Source: JBGVSA01 sp049840475 (GTDB taxonomy: Bacteria; Pseudomonadota; Gammaproteobacteria; Burkholderiales; Rhodocyclaceae). From it: 64,000 nucleotides of DNA. A program made the translations under genes and the position numbers. Numbering within the stretch: the first letter of the stretch is position 1; every line of letters starts with the position of its first letter. The stretch is from the NCBI GenBank assembly GCA_049840475.1, contig JASGKX010000001.1, positions 1,364,001 to 1,428,000 on the forward strand. The letters run 5' to 3'. The notes below the pieces were generated by a model. It was not told where the DNA came from, did not search any database, and saw only the letters and a program-made list of their open reading frames with translations. Below are positions 46,740-55,688 of the stretch, one piece after another.

Positions 46740-48128
46740 TCACAGCGTCTTCATCAGTACCTTGGAGCGCCGTTGAAAGTTGTATAGATCACGCTTGCGG
46801 GCGGGCAGTTCTTCGGGGGCGACCTCAATGAAGCCGCGCTCGCGGAACCAATGCTCGGTACGAGTGGTGAGCACGAACAAACGCGAAAAGCCGGCATTGC
46901 GTGCGCGACTTTCCATGTGTTGCAGCAGTCGGTCGCCAAGCCCCGCGCGACGGTAGTCGGGCTGGATCGCCAGGCAGGCCATTTCGGCCATGCTTTCTTC
47001 GGGGAACGGGTAGAGCGCTGCGCAGCCAATGACTACGTGGTCGTGCTCGACCAGCGTGAAGCGCTCGATTTCTTTTTCCAGCAACTCGCGCGGGCGGCGT
47101 ACAAGCGTACCGTCGGCTTCGAGCGGCTGGATCAGATGGATCAGCGAGGCGATATCTTCGTTGTTCGCTTCGCGGATGCGATGCAGCGCGTCGCGCGTGA
47201 CCATCGTGCCGACACCCTGGCGGGTGAAGAACTCCAGCAGCAGACCGCCGTCCTTGTCGCGGTCGATCAAGTGGGCGCGGGCAACGCCGTTGCGCACGGC
47301 GCGGATGGCGCGCGGGAGGAACAGGTCGAGGTCTTCGGTCAGGCCGACGCCTTCCTGGAATTTGCGTTCGGCTTCATCGGCCGTGATGGCTTCGATCAGG
47401 TTGCCCTGGCCGTTGAGCAGGCCCGGCGCGTCGCACAGGTAGATGAGCTTTTCGGCTTGCAGAGCGATGGCGACTGCTTCGGCGACTTCTTCCATGGCGA
47501 GGTTGAAGATCTCGCCTGCGGGCGATACCCCGAGCGGCGTGATCAGCACGACGTTTTGCTGGTCGAGGTCGGCAGAGATTTCCTCCGCGATGACCTTGCG
47601 CACCGAGCCGGTGTATTGAAAGTCAATGCCTTCCACAACGCCGATCGGGCGCGCAACGATGAAGTTGCCGCCCGTCACGCGCATATATGCCCCTGCCATC
47701 GGCGTATTGGGCAGGCCTTGCGACAGGCAGGCTTCGATTTCGATGCGCGTTACGCCCATGCCAGCCTTGACGGCTTCGAGCGCACGGCGATCGGTGATGC
47801 GCAGGCTCTTGTGATAGACCGACTCAAGGCCGCGTCGCGCGAGTTCCTGTTCGATATGCGGACGCGAGCCGTGCACCAGCACGAGCCGCACGCCCAGCGC
47901 TGCCAGCAGGTTGCAGTCGTTGCACAGATCCTGCAGCGCTTCGCCTTGTGCGACTTCGCCACCAAAGGCAATGACGAACGTCTTGCCACGGAATGCGTGG
48001 AAGTACGGCGCCGCACCTCGCACCCAATCCACGAACTGCATGGCGTTGGCTTCGGGCATGGGCGGCGCTGCCGTCACGTTCTCGTTGAAAGCGGAGTGCT
48101 GTGCCTTATCGTTCAATGCTTGCTCCAT
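46740..48128 (-). CDS. argA: N-acetylglutamate synthase
   Basis: A 462-residue enzyme for the first step of arginine synthesis, acetyl-CoA plus glutamate to N-acetylglutamate. The amino-acid-kinase-like domain (about 25-300: FVIAFGGEVAQGEALQDL, LVLVHGSRPHIEQEL) binds arginine for feedback control. The GNAT domain (about 315-455) has CLAIQPDYRRAGLGDRLL, the acetyl-CoA loop. This is the classical fused ArgA. The start at 48128 (MEQALNDKAQ) is chosen over a frame 34 codons longer. Same-strand order is rsmE, argA, GGDEF, yacG. Confidence 0.95.
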   Translation of the reverse strand: MEQALNDKAQHSAFNENVTAAPPMPEANAMQFVDWVRGAAPYFHAFRGKTFVIAFGGEVAQGEALQDLCNDCNLLAALGVRLVLVHGSRPHIEQELARRGLESVYHKSLRITDRRALEAVKAGMGVTRIEIEACLSQGLPNTPMAGAYMRVTGGNFIVARPIGVVEGIDFQYTGSVRKVIAEEISADLDQQNVVLITPLGVSPAGEIFNLAMEEVAEAVAIALQAEKLIYLCDAPGLLNGQGNLIEAITADEAERKFQEGVGLTEDLDLFLPRAIRAVRNGVARAHLIDRDKDGGLLLEFFTRQGVGTMVTRDALHRIREANNEDIASLIHLIQPLEADGTLVRRPRELLEKEIERFTLVEHDHVVIGCAALYPFPEESMAEMACLAIQPDYRRAGLGDRLLQHMESRARNAGFSRLFVLTTRTEHWFRERGFIEVAPEELPARKRDLYNFQRRSKVLMKTL

Positions 48129-48269
48129 CGGATGAAAGCGATCCGCGCGGGGGAGGGACGCCACGCCATGCGGCGGGGTGCGCGCAGCGCAGGCGGGCGT
48201 GGCCCTGCCTGCAGCCGCAAAGAATGCCACGTTCGCGGGGCGACGGCGATGCGCTCGTCGGATGCGGGG

Positions 48270-49004
48270 CTAGAAATCGCCCCAGAGTGCCAGCATCGCC
48301 GCCACAGTGGCCAGTCCGGCGGTTTCCGTCCGTAGCACGCGCGGTCCAAGGGTGATCGGCGTGCAGCCGGCCGTACGGGCTATCGCCAGTTCCGCGTCGC
48401 TCCAGCCGCCTTCCGGGCCGATAAGCAGTGCCACCGGCCCCGTTGGCGCAGCGCGATCGCGCAGCGAGGTGCCTGTGGCCGGGTCGAGAATCCAGCGTTC
48501 GCCGGCAAAGCTGCCGCCCAGCCAGCCAGAGAGTGACGTGATTGGTGCAATCGCGGTGAGCCGATCACGCCCGCATTGTTCGGCCGCTGATTGCGCGACT
48601 TGCTGCCAGTGGGCGACGCGTTTGGCGGCGCGATCGCCATCCAGCCGCAGCACGCTGCGTTCCGCCGCGATGGGCTGGACCTGCGTGACGCCCAGTTCCA
48701 CCGCCTTCTGGACGATCCAGTCCATCTTGTCCGCAACCGCCAGTGCTTGTACCAATGTGATGTCGAGCGGGGATTCGCTGGCGGATTCGCTGACGGTATC
48801 GATGCGCATGCGCACTTCGCGCCCGGTGGCGGTGAGCTGGCCGGAATAGCGCAGGCCTTCTCCGTCGAAGATGCTCAGCGCATCGCCAACGCGCATGCGC
48901 AGCACGCGATCGGCATGGTGGGCCGCCTCGCGTGGCAGGGTGATTTCGGCGTCCTTGGTGAGCGGGCCGGTCGAGTCCGGCGGGCAGTAGAAGCGTGGTG
49001 TCAT
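48270..49004 (-). CDS. rsmE: 16S rRNA m3U1498 methyltransferase
   Basis: A 244-residue SPOUT methyltransferase. An N-terminal PUA-like domain (MTPRFYCPP, HHADRVLRMRVGD) is followed by the knotted catalytic domain with LLIGPEGGWSDAE and LGPRVLRTETAGL, the SAM-binding loops. It methylates N3 of U1498 in 16S rRNA. The ATG at 49004 fits the family start; the longer frame is a shadow of the divergent gene. 141 bases separate it from argA. Confidence 0.95.
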   Translation of the reverse strand: MTPRFYCPPDSTGPLTKDAEITLPREAAHHADRVLRMRVGDALSIFDGEGLRYSGQLTATGREVRMRIDTVSESASESPLDITLVQALAVADKMDWIVQKAVELGVTQVQPIAAERSVLRLDGDRAAKRVAHWQQVAQSAAEQCGRDRLTAIAPITSLSGWLGGSFAGERWILDPATGTSLRDRAAPTGPVALLIGPEGGWSDAELAIARTAGCTPITLGPRVLRTETAGLATVAAMLALWGDF

Positions 49005-49104
49005 GATGTTATGATCGAAAACCCGTGGGGTACGCCACCGGCTCGCCATTATAGGCGGCGCTTGGCTCGCTCCCATGCATCCAACTATCCCCAGGAGAAG
49101 GCCG

Positions 49105-49902
49105 ATGCCCAAGCTGGCCCGGGCGCTGGCGCTGGAATCGATCGTGCGGGCTGTGTCCCGCGATGTCATCGTGCCGCGCTTCCTGAATATCACCCGCGAA
49201 CGCAAGCTCGACGGCAGCTCGTTGACCGAGGCCGACATCGCTTCGCAAAAGGCGCTCGCCGAGCGGCTTCCACATTTGCTCGACGCACCTGTCATCGGCG
49301 AAGAAATGTCGCCAGAAGAACAGCTGGCACATTGGCAGGACGGGCGCGACGGACTGTGGTGCATTGACCCGATCGACGGGACAACGAATTTCTCCAACGG
49401 CATTCCGGTGTTTGCCGTGTCGGTGGCCTACCTCGTTAATGGCGAGACCGAATTCGGTGTGGTGTACAACCCGGTTCGCGACGAAGCTTTCTACGCGGAG
49501 CGCGGTGCCGGCGCGTGGCTCAACGGCACCCGGCTACCGTTGCGCGAGAGTGCGGGCAGCTTGTCCGACGCCGTGGCGGGGATCGATTTCAAACGTATCC
49601 CGCCCGATCTCGCCGTCAATCTGGTCCGCTCGCCGCCGTATTACTCGCAGCGCAATTTTGGCTCCAGCGCATTGGAATGGTGCTTTGCCGCCGCGGGGCG
49701 CATCGATGTGTACCTGCACGGTGGGCAAGCGCTATGGGACTATGCCGCTGGCCGCTTGATCCTCGCCGAAGCGGGTGGGTGTGCCGGCGTCCTGGGGGGC
49801 GAGCCGCTGGTGGCTGATCCAGCTGCCAAAAGCGCCGTCGTGCTGGCCGCTAATCGGGCGCTCTATGACGAGTGGCAGGCCTGGCTCGAACGGAACGGAT
49901 AG
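49105..49902 (+). CDS. Inositol-monophosphatase-family phosphatase
   Basis: A 265-residue magnesium-dependent phosphatase. Metal ligands are in PVIGEEMS and LWCIDPIDGTTNF, and the C-terminal ALWDYAAGRLILAEAGG completes the site. IMPase relatives act on inositol phosphate, histidinol phosphate, 3'-phosphoadenosine phosphate or fructose bisphosphate. Lying eight bases before a phosphoribulokinase gene, a role on a sugar phosphate is possible, but the exact substrate is open. AGGAGA precedes the ATG at 49105; an ATG at 49075 is less likely. Confidence 0.88.
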   Translation: MPKLARALALESIVRAVSRDVIVPRFLNITRERKLDGSSLTEADIASQKALAERLPHLLDAPVIGEEMSPEEQLAHWQDGRDGLWCIDPIDGTTNFSNGIPVFAVSVAYLVNGETEFGVVYNPVRDEAFYAERGAGAWLNGTRLPLRESAGSLSDAVAGIDFKRIPPDLAVNLVRSPPYYSQRNFGSSALEWCFAAAGRIDVYLHGGQALWDYAAGRLILAEAGGCAGVLGGEPLVADPAAKSAVVLAANRALYDEWQAWLERNG

Positions 49903-49910
49903 GGCGCGGC

Positions 49911-50796
49911 ATGTCGAGCAAGCATCCCATTGTCGCGGTGACCGGTTCTTCGGGGGCGGGTACGTCGACCGTCTCGCGGACCTTCGACTGGATTTTCCGC
50001 CGTGAGGGCGTACGCGCAGTCATGGTCGAAGGCGATGCATTTCATCGCTACGACCGTCGTGAGATGACCGAGCGCATCCTGCGTGCCGAAGAGCGCGGCG
50101 AGCCCGCCCTGAGCCATTTTGGCGTTGAGGCCAACCACATCGATCGCCTCGAAGAGCTATTCGCCGGATATGCGCGCGACGGCACCGGCATGCATCGGCA
50201 TTACGTGCATGACGAAGTTGAACGCCGCGCGCTGGTGCCAGGAGCCGGGCACGCTGACGGAGTGGGAGCCGCTGCCTGAAGGGTCGGACCTGCTGTATTA
50301 CGAAGGCCTGCATGGTGGCGTGGTGACCGACACGCACGACGTGGCGCGCCATGTTGATCTCTTGATCGGCGTGGTGCCGACCATCAATCTGGAGTGGATC
50401 CAGAAAATCCATCGCGACACGCGTACGCGCGGCTATTCGATGGAAGCCGTGCAACAGACCATCCTGCGCCGCATGCACGATTACGTGCACACCATCGTTC
50501 CCCAGTTTGGGCGCACGCATATCAATTTTCAGCGTGTGCCGGTAGTCGATACGTCGAACCCGTTCATTGCACGTGACGTGCCGACGGCTGACGAAACGCT
50601 CGTCGTGATTCGCTTTCGCAATCCGCGGGGGCAGGATTTTCCGTACTTGCTCAACATGATTTCCGGCTCGTGGATGAGCCGCGCCAACTCGATCGTCGTG
50701 CCCGGCGGCAAGCTGGATCTGGCGATGCAGTTGATCTTGACGCCCCTTATCTGGCGGCTTGTAGAGCGACGCCAGAAGGCCATGGCGCGCAGCTAA
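49911..50796 (+). CDS. prk: Phosphoribulokinase, class I (frame broken)
   Basis: About 294 residues after correction. The P-loop is GSSGAGTSTV at residues 12-21, followed by MVEGDAFHRYDR, ANHIDRLEELF, YYEGLHGG, RRMHDYVHTIVPQF and INFQRVPVVDTSNPF, all typical of proteobacterial PRK. It phosphorylates ribulose 5-phosphate to ribulose 1,5-bisphosphate. The frame changes at GTTGAAC (50217-50223); dropping one A gives HDEVDAARWCQEPGTLTEWE. It starts eight bases after the IMPase-family gene. No RuBisCO gene is in the window. Confidence 0.93.
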
Positions 50797-51003
50797 GACT
50801 AGGTGCGAAGAGAAGTCCGGCGTCAGAGAGTTCGTGCTGCTCTTGCGGGCGATCAATCGACGGGGCCGGAATAACTGTTAATTTTCCAGAGAATATTGTC
50901 TGGCGGAAACGAAACCGGGCGGTTTTGTGGCGTCCAATGCCCTGTTTCGCAGATAATTCCACTCTTGTCGACACCGTTCAAGGCCTTTCCGCCAGAAGTG
51001 ACT

Positions 51004-53016
51004 ATGCAAAATACCCCCAAGACCCCCGTTTTCACGCCCATCACAGGTGCCATCCGCGCGCTGGCGATGGACGCCGTCCAGCAGGCAAACTCCGGCCACC
51101 CCGGCATGCCGATGGGCATGGCAGAAATCGCCGAAGTCGTCTGGCGTCGTCATCTGTCGCACAACCCGGCCAACCCCAAGTGGGCCAACCGTGACCGCTT
51201 CGTCCTGTCGAACGGCCATGGCTCGATGCTGCTGTATGCCCTGTTGCACCTGACGGGTTACGACCTGCCGATCGAAGAGATCAAGCGCTTCCGGCAACTC
51301 GGTTCGCGTACGCCGGGTCACCCCGAGAATTTCCAGACGGTAGGCGTTGAAACGACCACTGGCCCGCTGGGTCAGGGCCTGACCAATGCAGTCGGTTTCG
51401 CGCTGGCAGAAAAACTGCTGGCTGAAACATTCAATCGCCCCGGCCACGACGTCGTTGACCACCACACTTATGTGTTCCTTGGTGACGGCTGCCTGATGGA
51501 AGGTGTCAGCCACGAAGCCAGTTCGCTTGCCGGTACGTGGAAGCTGGGCAAGCTGATCGCCTACTACGACGACAACGGCATCTCTATCGACGGCGAAGTC
51601 ACCGGCTGGTTCACCGACGACACCAAGGCTCGCTTTGAAGCCTACGGCTGGCAAGTGCTCGGCCCCATCGACGGCCATGATGCCGAGGCCATCGAAGCGG
51701 CTACGCAGGCAGCCAAGGCTGATCATGAGCGCCCGTCGCTGGTGATCTGCCGTACCGTCATCGGCATGGGGTCGCCCAACAAGGCGAATTCCGCCGACGC
51801 CCATGGCGCAGCACTGGGTGCGGCCGAAGTCGAAGCCGTGCGCAAGGTGATCGGCTGGAACCACCCGCCGTTCGAAATCCCGGCCGATGTCTATTCCGCA
51901 TGGGATGCCAAGGCTGCGGGCGCCACGCGCGAAGCCGATTGGGACAAGCGTTTTGCCGCCTACAAGGCTGCACACCCGGAACTTGCCGCTGAATTCGAGC
52001 GCCGTCAGATCGGCCTGCTGCCGCAGTCCTATACCGGCGCGCGCGACGCACTGCTGGATAAGGCCCAGAACAAGGCCGAGTCGATCGCGACTCGCAAGGC
52101 CTCGCAACACGCCATCGAAGCGCTGGCGCCGGCACTCCCCGAATTGCTCGGCGGCTCGGCCGACTTGGCTGGCTCGAATCTGACGCTGTGGTCCGGCTCG
52201 AAGGAATTCCTGCCGGGCGTGACGGGCGCCAACTACATTAACTACGGCGTGCGCGAGTTTGCCGAGGTGGCGATCGCCAACGGCATCGCGCTACATGGCG
52301 GCTATATTCCTTATACCGCCACGTTCCTGGTGTTCTCCGACTACGCGCGTAGTGCCATCCGTATGGCTGCGCTGATGGGCGTGCGCCAGATCATGGTCTT
52401 TACCCACGATTCGATCGGCGTGGGCGAGGACGGCCCGACGCACCAGCCGGTGGAGCATGTGGCCTCGATGCGCATGATCCCCAATCTGAACGTCTGGCGT
52501 CCGGCCGATACGGTTGAAACCGCTGTGGCCTGGGCTGCCAGTATCGAACGTCACGATGGTCCGAGCGTGCTCGCACTGACGCGCCAGAATCTGCCGTTCT
52601 CGGCTCGTACAGCCGAACAGGTGGCGGCGATCCGTCGAGGCGGTTACGTGCTGTCCGAGGCCGCTGGTGGCGAAGCGCGCGCAGTGCTGATTGCGACGGG
52701 CTCCGAAGTGGGCGTCGCGCTGGGTGCGCAGAAGCTGCTGGCCGAACGTGGTATTCCGGTTCGCGTGGTGTCGATGCCGTGCACGCGTCTGTTCGATCTG
52801 CAAAGCGCGGAATATCGCCGCGAAGTACTGGGTCAGGGCGTGCCGCGCGTGGCGATCGAAGCGGGTGTCTCTGACGGCTGGTACAAGTACGTCGGTCTCG
52901 AAGGGGCCGTCATCGGGCTGGATCGTTTTGGTGAATCAGGCCCTGGCGGGGAACTCTTCCGCCATTTCGGTTTCACGCCTGAGAAGGCTGTCGAAGCCGT
53001 CATGAAGCTGATATAG
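51004..53016 (+). CDS. tkt: Transketolase
   Basis: A 670-residue thiamine-diphosphate enzyme moving two-carbon units between sugar phosphates in the pentose phosphate pathway. Visible: NSGHPGMPMGMAEI, GHGSMLLYALLHLTGY, the ThDP motif LGDGCLMEG...YYDDN, and GVREFAEVAIANGIALHGG in the pyrimidine domain. The ATG at 51004 starts MQNTPKTP; the longer frame to 50896 is upstream leader. It is followed by gap after 115 bases. ThDP use links it functionally to thiC nearby. Confidence 0.96.
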   Translation: MQNTPKTPVFTPITGAIRALAMDAVQQANSGHPGMPMGMAEIAEVVWRRHLSHNPANPKWANRDRFVLSNGHGSMLLYALLHLTGYDLPIEEIKRFRQLGSRTPGHPENFQTVGVETTTGPLGQGLTNAVGFALAEKLLAETFNRPGHDVVDHHTYVFLGDGCLMEGVSHEASSLAGTWKLGKLIAYYDDNGISIDGEVTGWFTDDTKARFEAYGWQVLGPIDGHDAEAIEAATQAAKADHERPSLVICRTVIGMGSPNKANSADAHGAALGAAEVEAVRKVIGWNHPPFEIPADVYSAWDAKAAGATREADWDKRFAAYKAAHPELAAEFERRQIGLLPQSYTGARDALLDKAQNKAESIATRKASQHAIEALAPALPELLGGSADLAGSNLTLWSGSKEFLPGVTGANYINYGVREFAEVAIANGIALHGGYIPYTATFLVFSDYARSAIRMAALMGVRQIMVFTHDSIGVGEDGPTHQPVEHVASMRMIPNLNVWRPADTVETAVAWAASIERHDGPSVLALTRQNLPFSARTAEQVAAIRRGGYVLSEAAGGEARAVLIATGSEVGVALGAQKLLAERGIPVRVVSMPCTRLFDLQSAEYRREVLGQGVPRVAIEAGVSDGWYKYVGLEGAVIGLDRFGESGPGGELFRHFGFTPEKAVEAVMKLI

Positions 53017-53131
53017 ACTGGTTGTTTCGCGTATCCGGATTGCCCCCGGCCGGATTGAAGCGGCGCTTTTTGCAGCGTCGCACGCGAAGGTGGTGGATGT
53101 TGAAGAACTTTTGCTAACTAGGAGTATAAAA

Positions 53132-54130
53132 ATGGCAATCAAGGTTGGTATCAATGGTTTCGGCCGCATCGGCCGCATGGTTTTCCGCGCCGCCGTCCAG
53201 AATTTCTCCGACATCGAAATCGTCGGTATCAACGACCTGCTCGAGCCGGACTACCTGGCTTACATGCTGAAGTTCGATTCCGTGCATGGTCGCTTCAAGG
53301 GTGAAGTCGCTGTTGACGGCAACACGCTGATCGTCAATGGCAAGAAGATCCGCCTGACGGCTATCAAGAACCCGGCCGAGCTGAACTGGACCGAAGTCGG
53401 CGCCGATGTCGTCGTCGAATCGACCGGCCTGTTCCTGACCAAGGAAACCGCTGAAGCCCACATCAAGGCTGGCGCGAAGAAGGTCATCATGAGTGCCCCG
53501 TCCAAGGACGACACCCCGATGTTCGTGTACGGCGCTAACGACAAGGCCTACAAGGGCGAAGCGATTATTTCGAACGCCTCCTGCACGACCAACTGTCTGG
53601 CTCCCGTTGCCAAGGTTCTGAACGACACCTTCGGTATCAAGCGCGGCCTGATGACCACGGTGCATGCCACCACGGCCACGCAAAAGACCGTTGACGGCCC
53701 GTCCAACAAGGACTGGCGCGGCGGCCGCGGCATTCTGGAAAACATCATCCCGTCGTCGACTGGCGCTGCCAAGGCCGTGGGCAAGGTGATTCCCGAGCTG
53801 AACAAGAAGCTGACGGGCATGTCGTTCCGCGTGCCGACTTCCGACGTGTCGGTGGTTGACCTGACGGTCGAACTGAACAAGGAAACGACCTACGAAGAAA
53901 TCTGCAAGGTCATGAAGGCCGCTTCCGAAGGCGCACTGAAGGGCGTGTTGGGCTACACCGAAGAGAAGGTCGTGTTGACCGACTTCCGCGGCGAACCCTG
54001 CACCTCGGTGTTTGACGCCGACGCTGGTATCGCGCTGGATGGCACCTTCGTCAAGGTCGTGTCCTGGTACGACAACGAATGGGGCTACTCCAACAAGGTG
54101 CTGGAGATGGTTCGCGTCGTCGCCAAGTAA
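53132..54130 (+). CDS. gap: Glyceraldehyde-3-phosphate dehydrogenase, type I
   Basis: A 332-residue glycolytic enzyme: NAD-binding KVGINGFGRIGRMVFRA at the start, catalytic cysteine in SNASCTTNCLAP, then HATTATQKTVDGPSNKDWRGG and the C-terminal SWYDNEWGYSNKVLEM. An Asn-Asp (INDL) after strand two suggests NAD preference. TAGGAG precedes the ATG at 53132. Part of the tkt-gap-pgk-pyk-fba order usual in Burkholderiaceae. Confidence 0.97.
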   Translation: MAIKVGINGFGRIGRMVFRAAVQNFSDIEIVGINDLLEPDYLAYMLKFDSVHGRFKGEVAVDGNTLIVNGKKIRLTAIKNPAELNWTEVGADVVVESTGLFLTKETAEAHIKAGAKKVIMSAPSKDDTPMFVYGANDKAYKGEAIISNASCTTNCLAPVAKVLNDTFGIKRGLMTTVHATTATQKTVDGPSNKDWRGGRGILENIIPSSTGAAKAVGKVIPELNKKLTGMSFRVPTSDVSVVDLTVELNKETTYEEICKVMKAASEGALKGVLGYTEEKVVLTDFRGEPCTSVFDADAGIALDGTFVKVVSWYDNEWGYSNKVLEMVRVVAK

Positions 54131-54150
54131 GCGCCTGAGCCGCGCTCCGA

Positions 54151-54176
54151 GGGCGTCGCAGAATTGCGGCGCCCTT
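54151..54176 (+). terminator. Possible weak terminator after gap
   Basis: GGGCGTCGC (54151-54159) pairs with GCGGCGCCC (54166-54174) with one G-U pair, but is followed by only two T, so read-through into pgk is likely. Confidence 0.4.
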
Positions 54177-54288
54177 CGTATGCGTGGCGTAAGTGGACCG
54201 TGAATGGTGAAGCGGCGGCCGGCCGTGCGCCGTGTCGCAGCCGTCCGCGCGCCATTCACCTCACCTTTCACTGGACACAGGATTCATC

Positions 54289-55473
54289 ATGCAATTCAAG
54301 AAACTCTCCGATCTGGATCTGGCCGGCAAGCGAGTGTTCATCCGCGCCGACCTGAACGTGCCGCAGGACGACACCGGTGCGATTACCGATGACACCCGCA
54401 TCCGCGCTTCGGTGCCCGGCATCAAGCTGGCGCTGGACAAGGGCGCCGCTGTCATGGTCACGTCGCACCTGGGCCGCCCGACCGAAGGCGAATTCAAGCC
54501 TGTCGATTCGCTGGCCCCGGTGGCCAAGCGCATGTCCGAACTGCTCGGCCAACCGGTTCGCCTGATCCAGAACTGGGTTGATGGCGGCTTTACGGTCGCT
54601 CCAGGCGAGGTCGTGCTGCTGGAGAACTGCCGCGTTAACAAGGGCGAGAAGAAGAACAGCGAAGAACTGGCCGCCAAGATGGCCAAGCTGTGCGATATCT
54701 ACGCCAACGACGCTTTCGCTACGGCCCACCGTGCCGAAGCAACCACGCATGCGCTGGCATTGGCCGCGCCCGTGGCTTGCGCCGGCCCGCTGCTGGCGGC
54801 TGAACTCGAAGCGCTGGGCCGCGCGTTGGTCGCGCCCGAGCGTCCCCTGACCGCCATCGTCGGCGGCTCGAAGGTGTCCACCAAGCTGACCATCCTGGAC
54901 AGCCTGGCCGACAAAGTGGACCAACTGATCGTCGGCGGCGGCATTGCCAACACGTTCATGGTTGCGGCCGGTCTGCCGGTGGGCAAGTCGCTCGTGGAAG
55001 CCGACCTGGTTGAAAGCGCTCGCAAGATCATCGACAAGATGGCCAAGCGCGGCGCCTCCGTGCCTATCCCGACTGACGTCGTGGTGGCCAAGGAATTCGC
55101 CCCGACCGCAGTGGCGACCGTCAAGGCTGCCACCGATGTGGCCGCTGACGACATGATCCTGGACATCGGCCCTGAAACCTCTGCCAAGCTGGCCGAGCAG
55201 TTGAAGGCCGCCAAGACCATCGTCTGGAACGGTCCGGTGGGCGTGTTTGAATTCGACGCCTTCGCCAACGGCACCAAGGTCATCGCTGACGCGATCGCAT
55301 CGTCGTCGGGCATGTCGCTCGCTGGCGGTGGTGACACGATTGCCGCCATTGCCAAGTTCGGCATTGGCGACAAGGTGGGCTACATCTCGACGGCTGGCGG
55401 TGCTTTCCTGGAGTTCCTCGAAGGCAAGGCCCTGCCGGCGGTCGAAGCGCTCAAGCAGCGCGCCAACGGCTAA
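54289..55473 (+). CDS. pgk: Phosphoglycerate kinase
   Basis: A 394-residue cytoplasmic kinase linking 1,3-bisphosphoglycerate and ADP to 3-phosphoglycerate and ATP. Landmarks are KRVFIRADLNVPQDD, TSHLGRPTEGEF, LLENCRVNKGEKKN, the AIVGGSKVSTKLTIL hinge strand and the nucleotide loop SLAGGGDTIAAIAKFG. The start at 54289 gives MQFKKLSDLDLAGKR. It follows gap and ends at a good terminator before pyk. Confidence 0.97.
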   Translation: MQFKKLSDLDLAGKRVFIRADLNVPQDDTGAITDDTRIRASVPGIKLALDKGAAVMVTSHLGRPTEGEFKPVDSLAPVAKRMSELLGQPVRLIQNWVDGGFTVAPGEVVLLENCRVNKGEKKNSEELAAKMAKLCDIYANDAFATAHRAEATTHALALAAPVACAGPLLAAELEALGRALVAPERPLTAIVGGSKVSTKLTILDSLADKVDQLIVGGGIANTFMVAAGLPVGKSLVEADLVESARKIIDKMAKRGASVPIPTDVVVAKEFAPTAVATVKAATDVAADDMILDIGPETSAKLAEQLKAAKTIVWNGPVGVFEFDAFANGTKVIADAIASSSGMSLAGGGDTIAAIAKFGIGDKVGYISTAGGAFLEFLEGKALPAVEALKQRANG

Positions 55474-55482
55474 ACGAACCCC

Positions 55483-55517
55483 AAGCGCCGGGTCTGAGTA
55501 TCCGGCGCTTTATTTTT
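55483..55517 (+). terminator. Terminator between pgk and pyk
   Basis: AAGCGCCGG (55483-55491) pairs with CCGGCGCTT (55502-55510), followed by TATTTTT. pyk therefore probably has its own promoter or depends on partial read-through. Confidence 0.8.
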
Positions 55518-55688
55518 GAGCGCCCTCGGGCGCAAGACGCCATGAAGAAAAACGAAGGCTTGGCAAACAAGCCCGTCAAGAAAGTCTCGCGCAGTAAGGT
55601 TGCACGCACTACAAAGGAAACGAGTGCGGCACCCTCTGTTGCAGCTACCGAAAAACTCCCTCCGCTCTCTTCCTATCAAGGAGTCAGG

